Positions 12,201 to 24,222 of a stretch of 64,000 nt of DNA are shown piece by piece. The stretch is from Prostheceraeus crozeri (taxonomy: Eukaryota > Platyhelminthes > Polycladida > Euryleptidae), in NCBI GenBank assembly GCA_907163375.1, contig CAJQUW010007770.1, positions 1 through 64,000 on the forward strand, written 5' to 3'. The position numbers and the translations under genes are program-made. Each line of letters starts with the position of its first letter. The first letter of the stretch is position 1. The notes beneath the pieces were generated by a model. The model made no database searches. It was not told the origin of the DNA and saw nothing but the letters and a program-made list of their open reading frames with translations.

Positions 12201-12667
12201 CAAATTGTGATGATATTTCCGAGTTATTCGCTATGACCTTTTACAAAAGATTAATTAGTTAATATATTTTCAGAGAATTTTGAATGAACTTTTAATTTAT
12301 TCCATTTAAATAGTTTCGATTATAGCGTGCATCAATTATTGGTTCATTTTCCGCACAGCCTTCAAAGTAAGTTGAGTTTTTCTACGTTGGATACCATTAT
12401 TTTAAACTAAAATCATTATGTGTATGGGCAATGTTCCTAAGTATGCGTCAAGTAAGACATCAATTCAGCAAATACTCACCTTAGGAGAGGGAGAGGTTGG
12501 GCACCTGTGACCCATTGGGTTGCGGTGGTAGAAAGGAACACTTCTTGTTATATCAGGAAAATAATACTTTTCATTTATCAACTGATCCGTAATTTAGTTC
12601 TGTATATCTCCTGATGAAAAAATTGTAACTATACATACTATTCATAAAATGTTTCGAATCAAAATTC
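9252..12667. other. 3' flank of the zinc-finger gene and gene-free DNA
   Basis: The first few hundred bases are likely 3' untranslated sequence. Overlapping frames on both strands at 9297-9551 have no recognisable motif. AATAAA words occur at about 10841-10855, too far away to assign with confidence as the polyadenylation signal. The rest is AT-rich with a short (TA)n tract at about 11328-11338. I see no gene. Confidence 0.4.
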
Positions 12668-13629
12668 ATCCCAGATTCGGCAGTATTTACTAAAGAAACC
12701 AAGGAAGTGGGGCTTCAAGATCTGGGCAAGATGCACACCTGATGGAATTTTGCAAGATTTCATTGTTTATCAAGGAAAAGAGGAAAGGAAGAAAACCGGA
12801 AATCTGGGTATTTTGGATCAGACCGTTCTCGAGTCATGCAGTGGAATACCATCCCAGAAAAATCACTGTCTTCGCAGATAATTTGTTCACAACGGAAGCT
12901 TCAGTTCAAGAACTTTTGAAAAAAGGTATTTTCTATGTTGGAACCGTCAGGACCAATAGAATAAAAGAAGCAGATGCCTATCTAAAAACAAAGAAGGAAT
13001 TGTCAACAATTGGACGGGGCTCCTTCGACTGCGCTCATAACGAAACAACAATGTGCATCATCAGATGGTACGACAATCGCTCTGTCACACTGCTGACCAC
13101 ACACTGTAATGTCGAAGAAGGAACGGCAGACCGATATGACAGAAAAAATGAATTAAACATTTCAGTTCCCATGCCATCATGCATTTCAGAATACAATAAA
13201 TTTATGGGTGGCATTGATGAGATGGACAGTTTTACAACTAAAGTCCACATCAGGATTTCAAAGCGGTGGTATATGTACTTGTTTTATCACATGATCAAGT
13301 CCATGGTTGTGAATTCATGGTTGTTGTACCGCATGATTCGTCACTGATCTGCCCAATGCAGAAAACAAAGAAGTTGAAACACTTTTGACAGCTCTTCATT
13401 TTTCACTTGCCTACAAAGACAAGCAAGTACCTACAATTCCTGCAAAACGCATGCGTCTGTCATCCGGAGATGTAGACATGACAAGTTTATCACTTCCCGG
13501 ATTACCAGAATGAACGCAAAAGATGCAAGTATTGCATCAAAAACAAGACATCTGTAGTTTGCCGAAAATGCCAAGCTCATTTGTGTTTCACGAGGGGGCG
13601 AGACTGTTTCTACCATTACCATCATTGCT
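12668..13629 (+). pseudogene. piggyBac-type transposase, partial and frameshifted
   Basis: This is the C-terminal half of a piggyBac (PGBD-like) transposase, which cuts and pastes DNA at TTAA. It opens with QYLLKKPRKWGFKIWARC, a piggyBac core motif, at about 12673. It continues with VFADNLFTTEASVQELL and GIFYVGTVRTNR, then SEYNKFMGGIDEMD, which holds the last conserved acidic residues. It ends in the Cys/His-rich zinc-binding tail (CKYC, CRKCQAHLCF, CFYHYHHC, stop at 13627-13629). These pieces lie in more than one frame: shifts occur near 12840-12860, just after RMIRH near 13345, and near 13510. The first catalytic region and N-terminus are missing, and I saw no TTAA-flanked ends. It is a dead relic. 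Confidence 0.8.
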
Positions 13630-14664
13630 AATAAACAGTTTCCACGGTTAGCTATTACAAATGCAAGTGAATAACTGCTTTATTCTGAAGAGTATCAATG
13701 TTTTGTTTTTTGTAAAAATTTAGGCTTTACATCCAGGATGACCCAATCCCATAGCCATATTATCACATAGATTTATTCAAATTTCAAGATATTATATACA
13801 TGTATTTGTGGTCAGGATGCATATATAAACAATTTCGGAAAGTATCGCTGACTTGCCATTATTTCTTATAGCGGGTTTTCCGGGGTTAAAAGTCATCGTC
13901 ATCATCCTGATTCTCCTTCACCGATACCCCATCTTCCTGCATTAATTCTGGTCCCATCCCCACCTCACCACTGAAGCAGAAGTCCACCATCTCAACAAAT
14001 TCCATTGTGTCAGCTCGCTTCATTTTTTCATCATTGGATGAATGTACGCATGATTAACCTCATGCAGTCATCTTCGACTTCCATGAACACGCACACAGAT
14101 GAGATTTCAGATTTAGTAATTGTCTCTACTAGCATATTTGAACTTTGAATCAGAGTGCGATTGCTGGTAGAATATTTTGATTTCCACAATTTATTAAACT
14201 TTCAATTATCACTTTTTGTTTGAAGCCCTATTAATTCAATTACATTCAATTGATACTAATATACGATTTACCTCTCCAGTCAAAAAAAAGGCTTTTTGTA
14301 ATTTTTTGCATGCATGTAGATTGATAAAATGAGATCGCATCCAATGTAATGAGAACAATTTATTTATCAACATGATTATAATGCAGAGACTATAAGGATT
14401 GAATTCAAGTTAAGATCTTTTTACATAGCATACATTGTAGACTTATAGCCTTTATGCTCATAAGTCATAACATAGCTGATATACTTTACATATCTACGCA
14501 TACGTTGAATGTTTGGCCTATGTAGGCATGGTTATAGAAAGATAAGCCTATATTTTCGAATTAAAATTATTCAAAATTATTATCTGTTACTGTAAGTCAC
14601 GTGTTGACTGTAAACTGAGAATTGCGAGTATTGTGAGTTCTCGCAATCAATAAATAACCTATCG
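13630..14664. other. Gene-free stretch with one small acidic frame
   Basis: A 46-residue frame on the minus strand (13886-14023) ends in ENQDDDDDF. It could be the end of a gene or chance; I found no splice acceptor that decides it. The rest is AT-rich without structure. Confidence 0.3.
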
Positions 14665-15138
14665 CACTGTGACATGCCATGCTCAATTACGCGTAATTCA
14701 CGCGTGAACCACATGTAATTGCACATGACCCCAAACATCCGTGCCTATGCGGGACATTGCTACAATATCTGTTATATAAGCTAGTATAGTTGGCAGTCGT
14801 GTTATATATAGACTTTGCGTATTATGTGTCTGCATGTATCAGAGGCTAAACAATGTGATAGGACCTCAATTTCATGCTCAGGGAAGACAGAACATGCTTA
14901 GCGGTTCATCCGTGTTTCAAGCGGCAACGCGGGCACCCGTAGACGACGCGCAAACTATAAACGCTCGCCCGCGCGTATTCGCAAACATTCCCCATGTTTT
15001 AACAGCATCAGATGACATGATTTCTGACTCTTAGTGCAGCGTGTATGTACGCGCGTAGAAGAATAGAATGTCTTTAACCACGGATGTTTGGGGTGTTCCT
15101 TAATTACGCGTGAATTACGCGTGGCATGTCAACTAGTG
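14665..15138 (+). mobile_element. 474-bp CACTA-ended non-autonomous element, copy A
   Basis: The left end is CACTGTGACATGCC, a 2-bp-shorter form of CACTAGGTGACATGCC; the right end is the complement. Both sides show the dinucleotide CG (14663-14664 and 15139-15140), compatible with a 2-bp target duplication. Next to each end are palindromic ACGCGTGAATTACGCGT blocks and CCCCAAACATCCGTG. The same element occurs inverted at 24223-24696 with the same length. CACTA ends fit the CMC/EnSpm superfamily, but no transposase is present to prove it. A TATATATA box (about 14797) precedes an open frame at 14834-15034. Confidence 0.75.
14834..15034 (+). other. 66-codon frame inside the CACTA-ended element (copy A)
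   Basis: This reads MYQRLNNVIGPQFHAQGRQ to ...VLTASDDMISDS. A TATA-like box lies about 30 bp upstream of the ATG. The same frame is open in copy B. By my comparison the two copies differ at about 13 bases in ten codons. All ten change the residue and no silent-only change occurs, which does not look like selection on a protein. No domain is recognised. Confidence 0.35.
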
Positions 15139-15651
15139 CGGTATAATGAACAGGCTGACAATTATTTTTATTTAGCGCATTGAAATTTTCTAAAAACATA
15201 ATTCCGCCTCCCTATTGTATATTGTTTGTTACAACGTGAAAATTTTGCCCCTTCTGGTCTGTTGCCGCACCCCATCCCCCTTTGAGGGTGCCAGCTACGG
15301 CAAGCGCCTGAAGCACATTGTGAGTTGTGATTGTGACTCAGATTAGATTACTGTGGGAATAAGCTCTTTACCGAATATCTTTACGGACTACCAAATAATA
15401 ACGGTCCTCTGCTGTGTATGCTCTGCACATTATAGAGAGGAATAATCAAATGATGAATTGCTTACTCATCGAATCATAAGTTCCCTGAACGACGACTAAA
15501 ACAATGGCGAACGTTGCAGCAGTCTTATTTCCGCAACCGCACTCATGGTAACCGGGATATGCTTTTGTCTTGATTTGATTGGCTGGTGAAAAAAAATCAG
15601 TTAGCCTACTAATGAACACCTTCCTATCAATGCCTTTTAAACAGTAATTAA
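15139..15651. other. Stretch without a recognised gene
   Basis: No frame or repeat stands out between the CACTA-ended copy and the hairpin at 15652. Confidence 0.4.
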
Positions 15652-15787
15652 TTCAGTTGATGCTAAAAACAGCTTTCGTCTCTCCTTGAAATTTATTGTA
15701 GGGGTTGTACATATCTTTTAATTAGCTATTTTAATCTGGTCAATAAATTTCAAGGAGAGATGAAAGCTGTTTTTAGCATCAACTGAA
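15652..15787. repeat. Foldback element with 46-bp arms
   Basis: The left arm (15652-15697, TTCAGTTGATGCTAAAAACA...) is almost perfectly complementary to the right arm (15742-15787), with a 44-bp loop. Only one or two mismatches separate the arms. It would form a strong hairpin and is probably a tiny MITE. No target duplication is clear. Confidence 0.8.
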
Positions 15788-18238
15788 GTATGAAGAACCT
15801 CCTGTTGGCGGCCATCTTGTATTCCTTAAATTATAAAGTAAAGTATACTTTTCATTAGCAGAACTTCGATATGATATCAGTGCATAAAAAAAACGACATT
15901 GCACTCGAAAAAAATAAACTTCGCGAAATATTTCGTGCCAGCCCTAACTATGATTGAAGAAAATGCAAATTGATCATGAAGTAGAAGATGAAAACAGCTA
16001 ATAGGATATTTTTTAATTTGTTTACTTCAAAACATTCAAAGCACACATAGTTCTAATTTGACAACAAAGCTAAATTGTTGGTGTATTGACTGCAGATGGG
16101 TTTTTTTACCGTGAACGGGGACGCCGGCATGTGTTTAGGGCAGGTGTTGCACCGACCTGAAGGAGGTCACCTTCCCTGTGGGAACGAATCTTGCGAAAAA
16201 CTGGCGGATGTCAGCTGCAGAATATCATGCTAAAGTTCAGTCATATTTGCGGCATATTCACTGGCGAAGTTCGCCGGCGACAATTCGCGAATTCGCGCTC
16301 TGTATGCCACCTTTTACTTTTGACTTTCTCTCTTATTTTCTTAAGTAATCCGCCTCTACAGCCGAGGCTCTATTTTCTCCCTCACCTCCTCTCCATCACC
16401 CACATATGGCTAATCTATCTAAGAAATAAGTGCAGACTATCATAATGATAAGTATATAGAGAATCCGCATATATCAATTTTCATAACATCTCTTGACATT
16501 CAATAATTTACAACAATGACAAATATTTGAATAATATAATTTGAATAGTATTTACTGCGACATTTATGGATGATAAATACTTTTTTCAGTTTAAGCCTTC
16601 GTGAATTAAAAAAGATCCCTTTTTATCAGATTAGACTGAGTATACAATATATTTTCATGTGAAGGTAATATACGAACATTACTAATTACCACTAATTAGT
16701 TGCTACAATATCCACGATTTCGCCGGTTGGTCGCCGGTTGGCGAAAAATTAGCTCGCATTAGTAAACAAATATCTACCAACTAATTATAGCAACTTGTTC
16801 GCACCTGTCGTTTTTTAATTTTACACATGTTTTTGGATAAATGATGACCATTTTCACATGCGGAGATAGTTTTTACACGAAAATGAACCTTTAAAAAAAT
16901 TATCCACAAAATCGCTACCTCGCCAGATAATCTGTTGATATTACAAGATGCGTTCCAACAGGGTTAGGACCCCATCCTCCCAAACCCAACTGATGAATAT
17001 TTCACTTGCGTTACAGACATATTGAGGTTTCGCACATAGTTTTTTCACCTGTCAACTTTAAATTGATAACTAGTTTTACATCGACAATAGTTCCATGCTC
17101 ATCGAACAACAAATAATTCTGGTATGAATAAGTGTGAAAATCGAATGAGGAAAAGTTTATTTGTTGTCAATTTTAGCCGTATAACACAATTCCAACAAAT
17201 TAAATTCTGCATAAAACATTCGTCACACCCCTTTACTGCAAGACAAGTTGTAATTCTATTCAAATACGAGTAGTTCTTATTTTACGCAACACGTTTTTTT
17301 ACTTGGAAATGGATTGCATTTATCCAGTAGGCCTCTAAAATGAATGTCGATTGCATCAAGCGTCTTAGCAGCAATTTTAACTACCAAACTTGTTCTAAAA
17401 ATTACAACTCTAATTAATTGTTGCAAATATCGAAATACTATTTCATGAAAAATTTGCAATGGATTGCAGAAAAACAATGCAATTTAAAAATTCGATGCAA
17501 TGCTTTATACTTCTATTCTTTGTTTTGGAACAAAAGAAATCTTTATATTGCTTAGCGTCTATGCAATAGAGCGATCTCTAAAACAATTCAAATCCTTAGC
17601 TCGATGTTTAATCTCAGCACACGAAATGAGCATGATACTCTATCTTTGAATGAAATCAAGGAACTTCTGAAATATGTTCAATACAAAAGCATAACAAAAA
17701 TCCGGCTGTCTTTTGGGAAAAGCGTGAGATTATCTTGAAAGAGATTTCTGCACGCCATTGACCAGCTTCATAACACAAAAAGACTTAAAAGAATATATTT
17801 TCGTTTAGGTTCTGCTATGTTTCCTCAGGCTTGGAGAGACCTTCCATCTCGTGCTCCGCTGTGTGGTATCTAGGGGCTGATACCTTGCTTCATGCAGCCA
17901 CATATGGTTCCTCCCTGATTTTCATTTTGGCTTCTTGGGTTTCTTAATTTTCACCATTTGTCATTTTTAAGTTAGCTTCTCGTCAAGTCCATGACGAACT
18001 ATCATTTTAGTTCTTAGATGGTAAATAAAAATGATTATAAGTCCCTACTCTGTACTGGAGTAGGTTACTCTATGCAGTTAGTATTAATTTATATTCATTC
18101 GTTCATGACTTCTAATTATCTAATTATTTACAGGATTCTCCACTCGGGTAGTTGTTTAACTTTGGTGTCTTCCGTTTCCTGGATCCTTCGAATTTTTTTG
18201 ACCGTGTCGTGTCTTAATTCGTTTATTATGTCAATTGC
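15788..18238. other. Stretch without a recognised gene
   Basis: AT-rich, with short frames only. There is a small direct repeat of CGCCGGTTGG at about 16722-16742. I recognise no protein or RNA gene. Confidence 0.4.
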
Positions 18239-18381
18239 GGGCCAGTAACACGAAGCGTTAGTTAATTTCCAGTAGTTAGCTCATTTTACGACTGGTCAAC
18301 GACTCCATAACAATCTTTTAACTCCAGTAACACGAAGGTTTTGATAACGGCTCGTTACACCGTAGTTAAGAGATTAGATCG

Positions 18382-18852
18382 TTGCATGTACAAACACAAA
18401 GAACAATAGATAGCCTTGTCTTGCTGCATCATGAAAACGTCACCTTTGACCAGAAACCAGAAACCGACGCCAGCAACGCCGCTTCCTCTCAAGTAGGGCT
18501 TCATGTGGAGACCGTGGTAGAGCGTGAGACTCCCTCAGTGGATCTCAGCGAAGTCCCTGCAGCAGACGTGGATTCCCCTACAATGGATCTCAAGGACATT
18601 CCTATAATGGACATGGATTCCTCTCCAGTGGAACTGGAAGCTGCTACGTGCTCAAAGGCAGCAAATATGTCTCAAATATTAGCAATTGAGAAGCAAAGGT
18701 TGGCGATAGAGAAAGAACGATTGGAAAAAGAGAGTGAAAGATTGGAGATTGAGAAGAAGAAGTTTATTTTAATGAAGGTAGTGACGGAGCGTCTTCTTGC
18801 AGAAGAAACCGGCAGAGATTCGCTGTTGACTTGGTTGCAGACGCAACTTTGA
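18382..18852 (+). pseudogene. Harbinger Myb-like partner protein, N-terminus missing
   Basis: Harbinger elements encode a Myb/SANT-like protein that helps carry the transposase to the nucleus and to the element ends. This frame has an acidic middle (DLSEVPAADVDSPTMDLKD) and a C-terminal coiled coil rich in AIEKQRLAIEKERLEKE, as such proteins do. There is no SANT/Myb domain, and only about 140 bp separate it from the inverted end, so that domain cannot lie upstream within the element. The first codon (TTG at 18382) is just the open limit; the first in-frame ATG is inside the acidic part. I infer a 5' deletion. It converges on the transposase gene. Confidence 0.65.
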
Positions 18853-19311
18853 TTTCGTAATTTGAAATAAATTGTTTTCTTTTTGGAAATTAAAGTTTTT
18901 CAAAGAGCTTCAAGTACCATGCATAAGTGTCCTGACAGCAATATTATTCCTAATAATCATGTTTTACTTACAAACCACTATCAATCGGTCTAACCGACAT
19001 TCCCTGTCGCTCTCTTTGGTTTTCCTTCTCATTAATGAGTGGTTTCGACACCTTTATTTGCATACACCAAGACCCCACATGTACATGCAGATGCGCATGC
19101 ACCCATTTTTTCTTTCAGTCTTCATTGTTTAGAGCTTGCAAGCTGTTACCATGGATTTTTGTATTTTTTCACCATTTATTACTAAATTAATTCTGTCAAA
19201 TTAGTTATTTACATGTATATCCATGACAAATGTCAAAGAGATTCAAAAGAAAACCGCTCTCCATGGTCATTTATTTGACAAAAATTGAAACACATTGCAA
19301 AACAAAGGCAT

Positions 19312-20367
19312 TCAGAAAAAGTTTGCAATTAATTCAGATCGTACTTGAATTCCTGTTTCATTCACATCGTTTCCCACTACTTCTACATTTCCTCCATGAT
19401 CGTCAGAGGTGGCTTCCGCTACATTGACATCATCATTCATGAGATCGATGGATTGCTTCCGAGCTACGTTGTGAATAATTGCAGTTGCCACTATGATATT
19501 TTTGCATCGTTCTGGTGAAAACATCATGCATCCTCCAGATTTGTGCAAGCATCTGAAACGAGATTTCCAAACCCCAAATAATCTCTCTACAAGAGACCTT
19601 GTTCTTTTATGCGCCTGATTGTATGCTCGTTCCGCAGCCGTTGCTGGATTCAACAATGGGGTCATCATGAAATGGCGGCAAGGGTAAGCTGAATCTCCCA
19701 GCAACCAACCATCTCCAATTTCCCCACTTTCGAACTGACTGTGTAGGTGGCAATTTGTCCATATGTGAGAGTCATGGGTGCTGCCTGGCCACTGAGCAAC
19801 GATACTTAGAAATCTCAAGCTGTCATCACATATTCCTTGAATATTCAAACAGTGACATCCTTTTCTACAGACAAACAAATGTTCTTCTTCACCACCAGGA
19901 GATTTAATTGGTACGAATGTGCCGTCGATCGCTCCAAGAACATTGGGAAATCCACTGACATTGAAAAATCGCTCTTTCAAAAGTTGCTGCTCCGTGTTTG
20001 TTCTGGGGAAAGATATGTGACTTCGAACCTTACTGCAGAGACAGCGTGAAACAGTGTGCACACATCTTGAAACTGACATTCGACTCAAGCCATGAATATC
20101 AGCAATTTCAGATTGGAAGTCGCCTTTCGCATAATATCTCAATGCCACACAAACTTGTAGGGAGACTGGAAGAGCTCGGGAACGAGATGTAGGGTGTTCC
20201 AAGTCATCATTCAACTGAGAGCAAAGATCAAAAATTGCTGCTCTGTTGAGTCGGTAATTTTGTACAAGCACTTCATCTTCCATGAAATCCAAAGGATTTT
20301 GCCGATCACGAAAAGTTCTCCCCACATTCTGACCCTTCTGAAGTTCATGCAGCACTGCTAAAGCCAT
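19312..20367 (-). CDS. PIF/Harbinger transposase, intact 351-aa frame
   Basis: This resembles HARBI1-type DDE nucleases, which cut and paste their element at TWA-like trinucleotides. A helix-turn-helix-like stretch around residues 85-110 (SEIADIHGLSRMSVSRC) precedes the catalytic core. The acidic residues are D148 in GAIDGTFVPI, D225 in WLLGDSAYP and E261 in RSLVERLFGVWK. The conserved PGSTHDSHIW block lies between them. The length is normal for the family, and the ATG at 20365-20367 lies about 250 bp inside the right end. No stop or frameshift breaks it, so the enzyme could still be made. With its partner protein truncated here, movement would probably need help from another copy. Confidence 0.9.
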   Translation of the reverse strand: MALAVLHELQKGQNVGRTFRDRQNPLDFMEDEVLVQNYRLNRAAIFDLCSQLNDDLEHPTSRSRALPVSLQVCVALRYYAKGDFQSEIADIHGLSRMSVSRCVHTVSRCLCSKVRSHISFPRTNTEQQLLKERFFNVSGFPNVLGAIDGTFVPIKSPGGEEEHLFVCRKGCHCLNIQGICDDSLRFLSIVAQWPGSTHDSHIWTNCHLHSQFESGEIGDGWLLGDSAYPCRHFMMTPLLNPATAAERAYNQAHKRTRSLVERLFGVWKSRFRCLHKSGGCMMFSPERCKNIIVATAIIHNVARKQSIDLMNDDVNVAEATSDDHGGNVEVVGNDVNETGIQVRSELIANFF

Positions 20368-20720
20368 CTTTTAACAATACACTTCCACAATTTCTGGTCT
20401 CAGCTTATATATGTCATGTCTAAAGTGTGATCATCACTGTCAGAATTTCTAGCAACTGTCTAACGACTGATTCCACGGTGTTGATAATTTAGTGTAGAAG
20501 GTAACGATTTTCACAGATAACTACAGCTTTGTGTTACCGGGAGTTAAGTTATCAAATGCATTACGACGGCTTAACGACGATTTCAGCGTAACTACACCTT
20601 CGTGTTACTGCCCCCAGAATGGCAAACTGTAACGACCCACCTCATGCACTGCTATTGATCGCACGAACGCAAAGTTTGGTCAACGGCAATGAGAATAAAA
20701 CTCGAATCAACAGTCAGCAC

Positions 20721-21242
20721 CACAGAATTAGACCGGTCGTCTCTTCTTCCGTTTGACTAGAATGGAAGCATTGGAACATGTAGTGTTATTGAACTGGCAC
20801 AATCTGCTGACTAAATACCATAGCAATCGAACAATGAGCAGCCAGTTCAACATTAAACACGCCAAATTGTGCAAAGTTTCAGTGACTGTTATCAACCGGA
20901 TCACACAGCAAAGAGACACAGACGACGTCAAGTTCTACAGAGAAGTTTGTGAACGTTTTTTCATGCGCCTGCTAACTTTTTTAAAAATGATCGGAGGGCC
21001 CAACATTATCGAGAAAACTTTTGCGCAATGATCTGAATTCTTCGAATTTGAAGGAATCGTGGCGATCGGAGCATTTTGAAGGAATTCAGAGCAATCCGCA
21101 AGCGACACACGACTATTTTTCCTATCTCTGTAATGTATTAAAAATTTCTTTTTGCCCACTTATTAAGTTCCTGTATGTGCCATTTGTTTGAATCAGTTTG
21201 CACTTCTAGCAAAGTGATGCGATTAAACAATCTAATTCTGTG
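20721..21242 (+). mobile_element. Non-autonomous hAT-like element, CACAGAATTAGA family, copy 1
   Basis: A 522-bp element with short inverted ends CACAGAATTAGA and a perfect 8-bp duplication GTCAGCAC at 20713-20720 and 21243-21250. An 8-bp duplication is the hallmark of hAT insertion. A related 528-bp copy lies inverted at 49719-50246. The two are well conserved in the outer third (around TTTTTGCCCACTTA) and diverged in the middle. An open frame of 92 codons (20753-21031) covers half the element and ends at the same place as a 95-codon frame in copy 2. Confidence 0.8.
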
Positions 21243-21375
21243 GTCAGCACTGATATGAAATTCGTGCAACTGAAGTTTCTTAAGGAGCAATTTCGTAATT
21301 TATGAAGAGGGCACACGTGCAACACCTGCAACACCCTTGCCGGTGTCCCTGACCGTGAATAAAAGTAATTTGCAG

Positions 21376-22105
21376 CAGCGATGCGGAGTCGGAGTCCTAT
21401 CAAATGATAGGACTCTGGCCTATAACTAGACCCGAAATAAAATACAAACAAATTCCTTGTCCTCGTGCATAGCTGTCACTGTCTTGATGTCAACTTTCTC
21501 CGTCAAACAAAAGTACAGAGACAGCAGTGCATGCAAAGCTTGTAATAGTTGAGGGAATGAACCGTGATAGTGAAAAAGGAATGTCTTTTCACTCGGTGAT
21601 TTAAGAGAAGACAAGCCTTCCTAGCCTCGATCACACCTAGGCACCAAAGGACACATCAGAGACAAAAATTAAATACTAGTTTGTTTGGGAACATTACCTC
21701 ATACCCTCACGTTAATCGTTTGTGATGGCTCCTCTAAAACGCTGATTAAAATCGAAAGTGTACTCATATTTTTTGGAGAAGGATGTGGGATTTTCCCGCC
21801 TGGTAGAGACTGGAGAAAAACCGTGGGAAGCACACATCAACAAGATGGGAGGAGTCGAGTCGCATGCATCCCACTTAAAGCGACATTTGATAAAATTTCA
21901 TCGAAAATGATTGATGATTGATACAGCAATGATCACTGAAAATAGGTTCAGGTAAGCCTATAATGATCTATGATGTAGGTTACCAGCTTTTCAAAAACTA
22001 GGCTTTATATACTTGCTACCCGGAGTCGGATTCCTACCAAAAGCCGGAGTCCTATCAACCCCCGGAGTCGGAGTCCTATCAAAATGATAGGACTCCGCAT
22101 CCCTG
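21376..22105. mobile_element. Non-autonomous hAT element, GCGGAGTCGGAGTC family, copy 1
   Basis: A 730-bp element. It begins CAGCGATGCGGAGTC and ends GACTCCGCATCCCTG, with a perfect 8-bp duplication ATTTGCAG at 21368-21375 and 22106-22113. The ends carry several GGAGTCGGAGTC and CCTATCAAATGATAGG palindromes, a style known from many animal hAT elements. No transposase is present. A second copy (36319-43836) is split by later insertions, so this copy shows what the undisturbed element looks like. Confidence 0.88.
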
Positions 22106-22113
22106 ATTTGCAG

Positions 22114-24220
22114 ACGCTATCTGTGAAAGGTGTCACATGATAATTGTGTTGTCTTCCTGCACATCGTGCATCGTCCGGCAAGGTTGGACCTTTGGTTTTG
22201 GGTCGTCCTTGGGTAAGTGATTAAAAACTTGGGTTTTCTATACAAAACTTGGGTCCGCTGCACTAGCGCTGCATATAGGACCTACACAAATCAAATTATG
22301 AAATTGATATTTTGATTTGAATCTTAGGAGAGCTACAAATGATAGGAGCATAAAGTTCTGATTTTTTAACCAAATTCCACTCAATTCACAGAATATTTTA
22401 AAAATGAAATACATGCACTTGTGATGATTGGATCAATTCTGGGCTTGAATATGCCGCGCATTGAAAGTTCATACATATATTGCATTTGTTGCAAGTTTAC
22501 ATGTATTTTTCTGCAATTTTGCATAATGAATTTTTACATATTTCATATATTTTATATCTATGCAGTCATCTTCACACCCTTAAACTTTTTGCGATAGCCG
22601 ACATTTATCCAAAAATGAATTTATTCCAATTTCGTATTCTAAATATGTTTAACTATGCACTCACTACGCAGCTGCCATTTATTAAGTTTGTTTACATTTC
22701 TGAATGATAAAATGAAAATAATTGCTCTGTTATGAGCAATATGCTATTCAATTATAATTAAATCAAAAATCTTCATATGTTAGTGTAGGTTGAAATTGAA
22801 AAACCTCGACTAATTTCGCAATCTTTTACTTTGGGCGCTAACCGACGCAACCAATGCAAGTTTACTAAACTCCTACAATTTTTACATTTCCTATAACGTC
22901 ATTTAGGTGCTCTAGGTCGCTATACAATGGTTAGAGTAATGTCGTTCTTATGATAGTAGCTTGGCTACGAATTTAGTGTTGGAATGATATCAGCGCGCAA
23001 AATCAGTTTTAGAATTTGCGTCTATGAGCCAGAACTTGATGAAAAGTAGTGGAAAACTTTGTCACAGTTTTGTAGCCCGTAAATCCACCAAAACGATTTT
23101 ACACTAGCCTACAAAAGGCTATACTCTCGGGATATTGGTCGCAGGGAATCAAATTGTGGTTGAGATGATTTCGGAACCCGGAAAATGTTGGCAATCTTCC
23201 ATGAATGTAAAAAATGATAAATTACTGGTAAAATGTTATTATTGCATGGTTTCACCTCGCACTATTTTGTAAAGCAACCATTTTTCCTAAACACATAAAC
23301 ACATTTATAATTCAAAACAGTTGAAAGTAAAGTATCGACTCTTTTTTATATGGTTCATAAATCGTTTAAATATTTGAAAATCAATAGGTTGAAGAAAATA
23401 AAAAGTTAATTTTGTACATATCCAACATTGAAAAAGTATTGCAGCCTCATATTTGAAGGGTTGGAATCCATTCTTCTTTGAATAAATCTGAAAATATATC
23501 GATGAATCGTTAGATACAGGTGTAAGAATTCTGATAGCATTGCAAAATTGTTTTGCTGATCATATTGATGATAAAATTAAATATAGAATGAAAAATGTTT
23601 GTTTTTAAAATTACTTTTCAGCAATCAAATTCCCTTGATCTTTGAGTTTCAGTCACCGATGATAATTAGTTTTCCTTAACCATAGCACTCTGATGTCACT
23701 GGAATACAGTGCTGATCATGATCGGTGATCAATTTATTAGACGCATGGACATTAGAATCACCTGGATTGATCGCAGAGAGGCCTTTCGTGAAATTTCCAA
23801 TAACACTGGAGACAAGATCCCGTAATGATTAAGTTACATAGTTTCCTCTATTTAAACAACTATGAATTTATGCATAGAGTGATCCATAATAATCCTCCTC
23901 AAAATGCAGAGAACACACTTTCAAATTTTATGTTGGTGTAAAGTCGGGTCTCGAAATTTCCTTTAACCATATCTTCAACACTTCGGTGCTTTTAAATTGA
24001 AATTTAATATTATTATATCCATTCCGGCATAAAAGTACAACACATACATTCACCATGTTAAATCTGTGATCGTCGAGAATATGGCGGATCAAAGATCGAC
24101 TGTCAGTTTGTAAGTCGCCTTCTATGTATACCTTCATGCGTACAGCTGGAGAAGTTTCCTGTCCAGATACTAATATTACGAAGTTTATGGACCAAGTCAA
24201 TATTTTAGAAATTACAACAT
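22114..24220. other. Stretch without a recognised gene
   Basis: AT-rich. A 90-codon frame on the minus strand (23928-24200) has no recognised motif. I see nothing else with support. Confidence 0.35.
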
Positions 24221-24222
24221 CA

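Larger units (their letters stand above)
18239..20614. mobile_element. PIF/Harbinger element with two convergent genes
   Basis: The inverted ends are GGGCCAGTAACACGAAG on the left and GGGGCAGTAACACGAAG, complemented, on the right. Each end carries a second copy of the CAGTAACAC motif further in: at about 18325 on the left and, as CCGGTAACACAAAG on the minus strand, at about 20530-20540 on the right. It contains a coiled-coil protein gene (+) and a transposase gene (-), the usual two-gene Harbinger plan. I could not find the expected 3-bp target duplication; the outermost bases may have changed. The transposase is open, but the partner protein lacks its DNA-binding part. Confidence 0.8.

Noticed and set aside
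13886-14023. Small acidic frame as a gene or last exon
   Set aside because: 46 codons only, no convincing splice acceptor and no recognised family.
14834-15034. A conserved gene carried by the CACTA-ended elements
   Set aside because: Differences between the two copies are all residue-changing, which does not fit protein conservation; kept only as a described frame.
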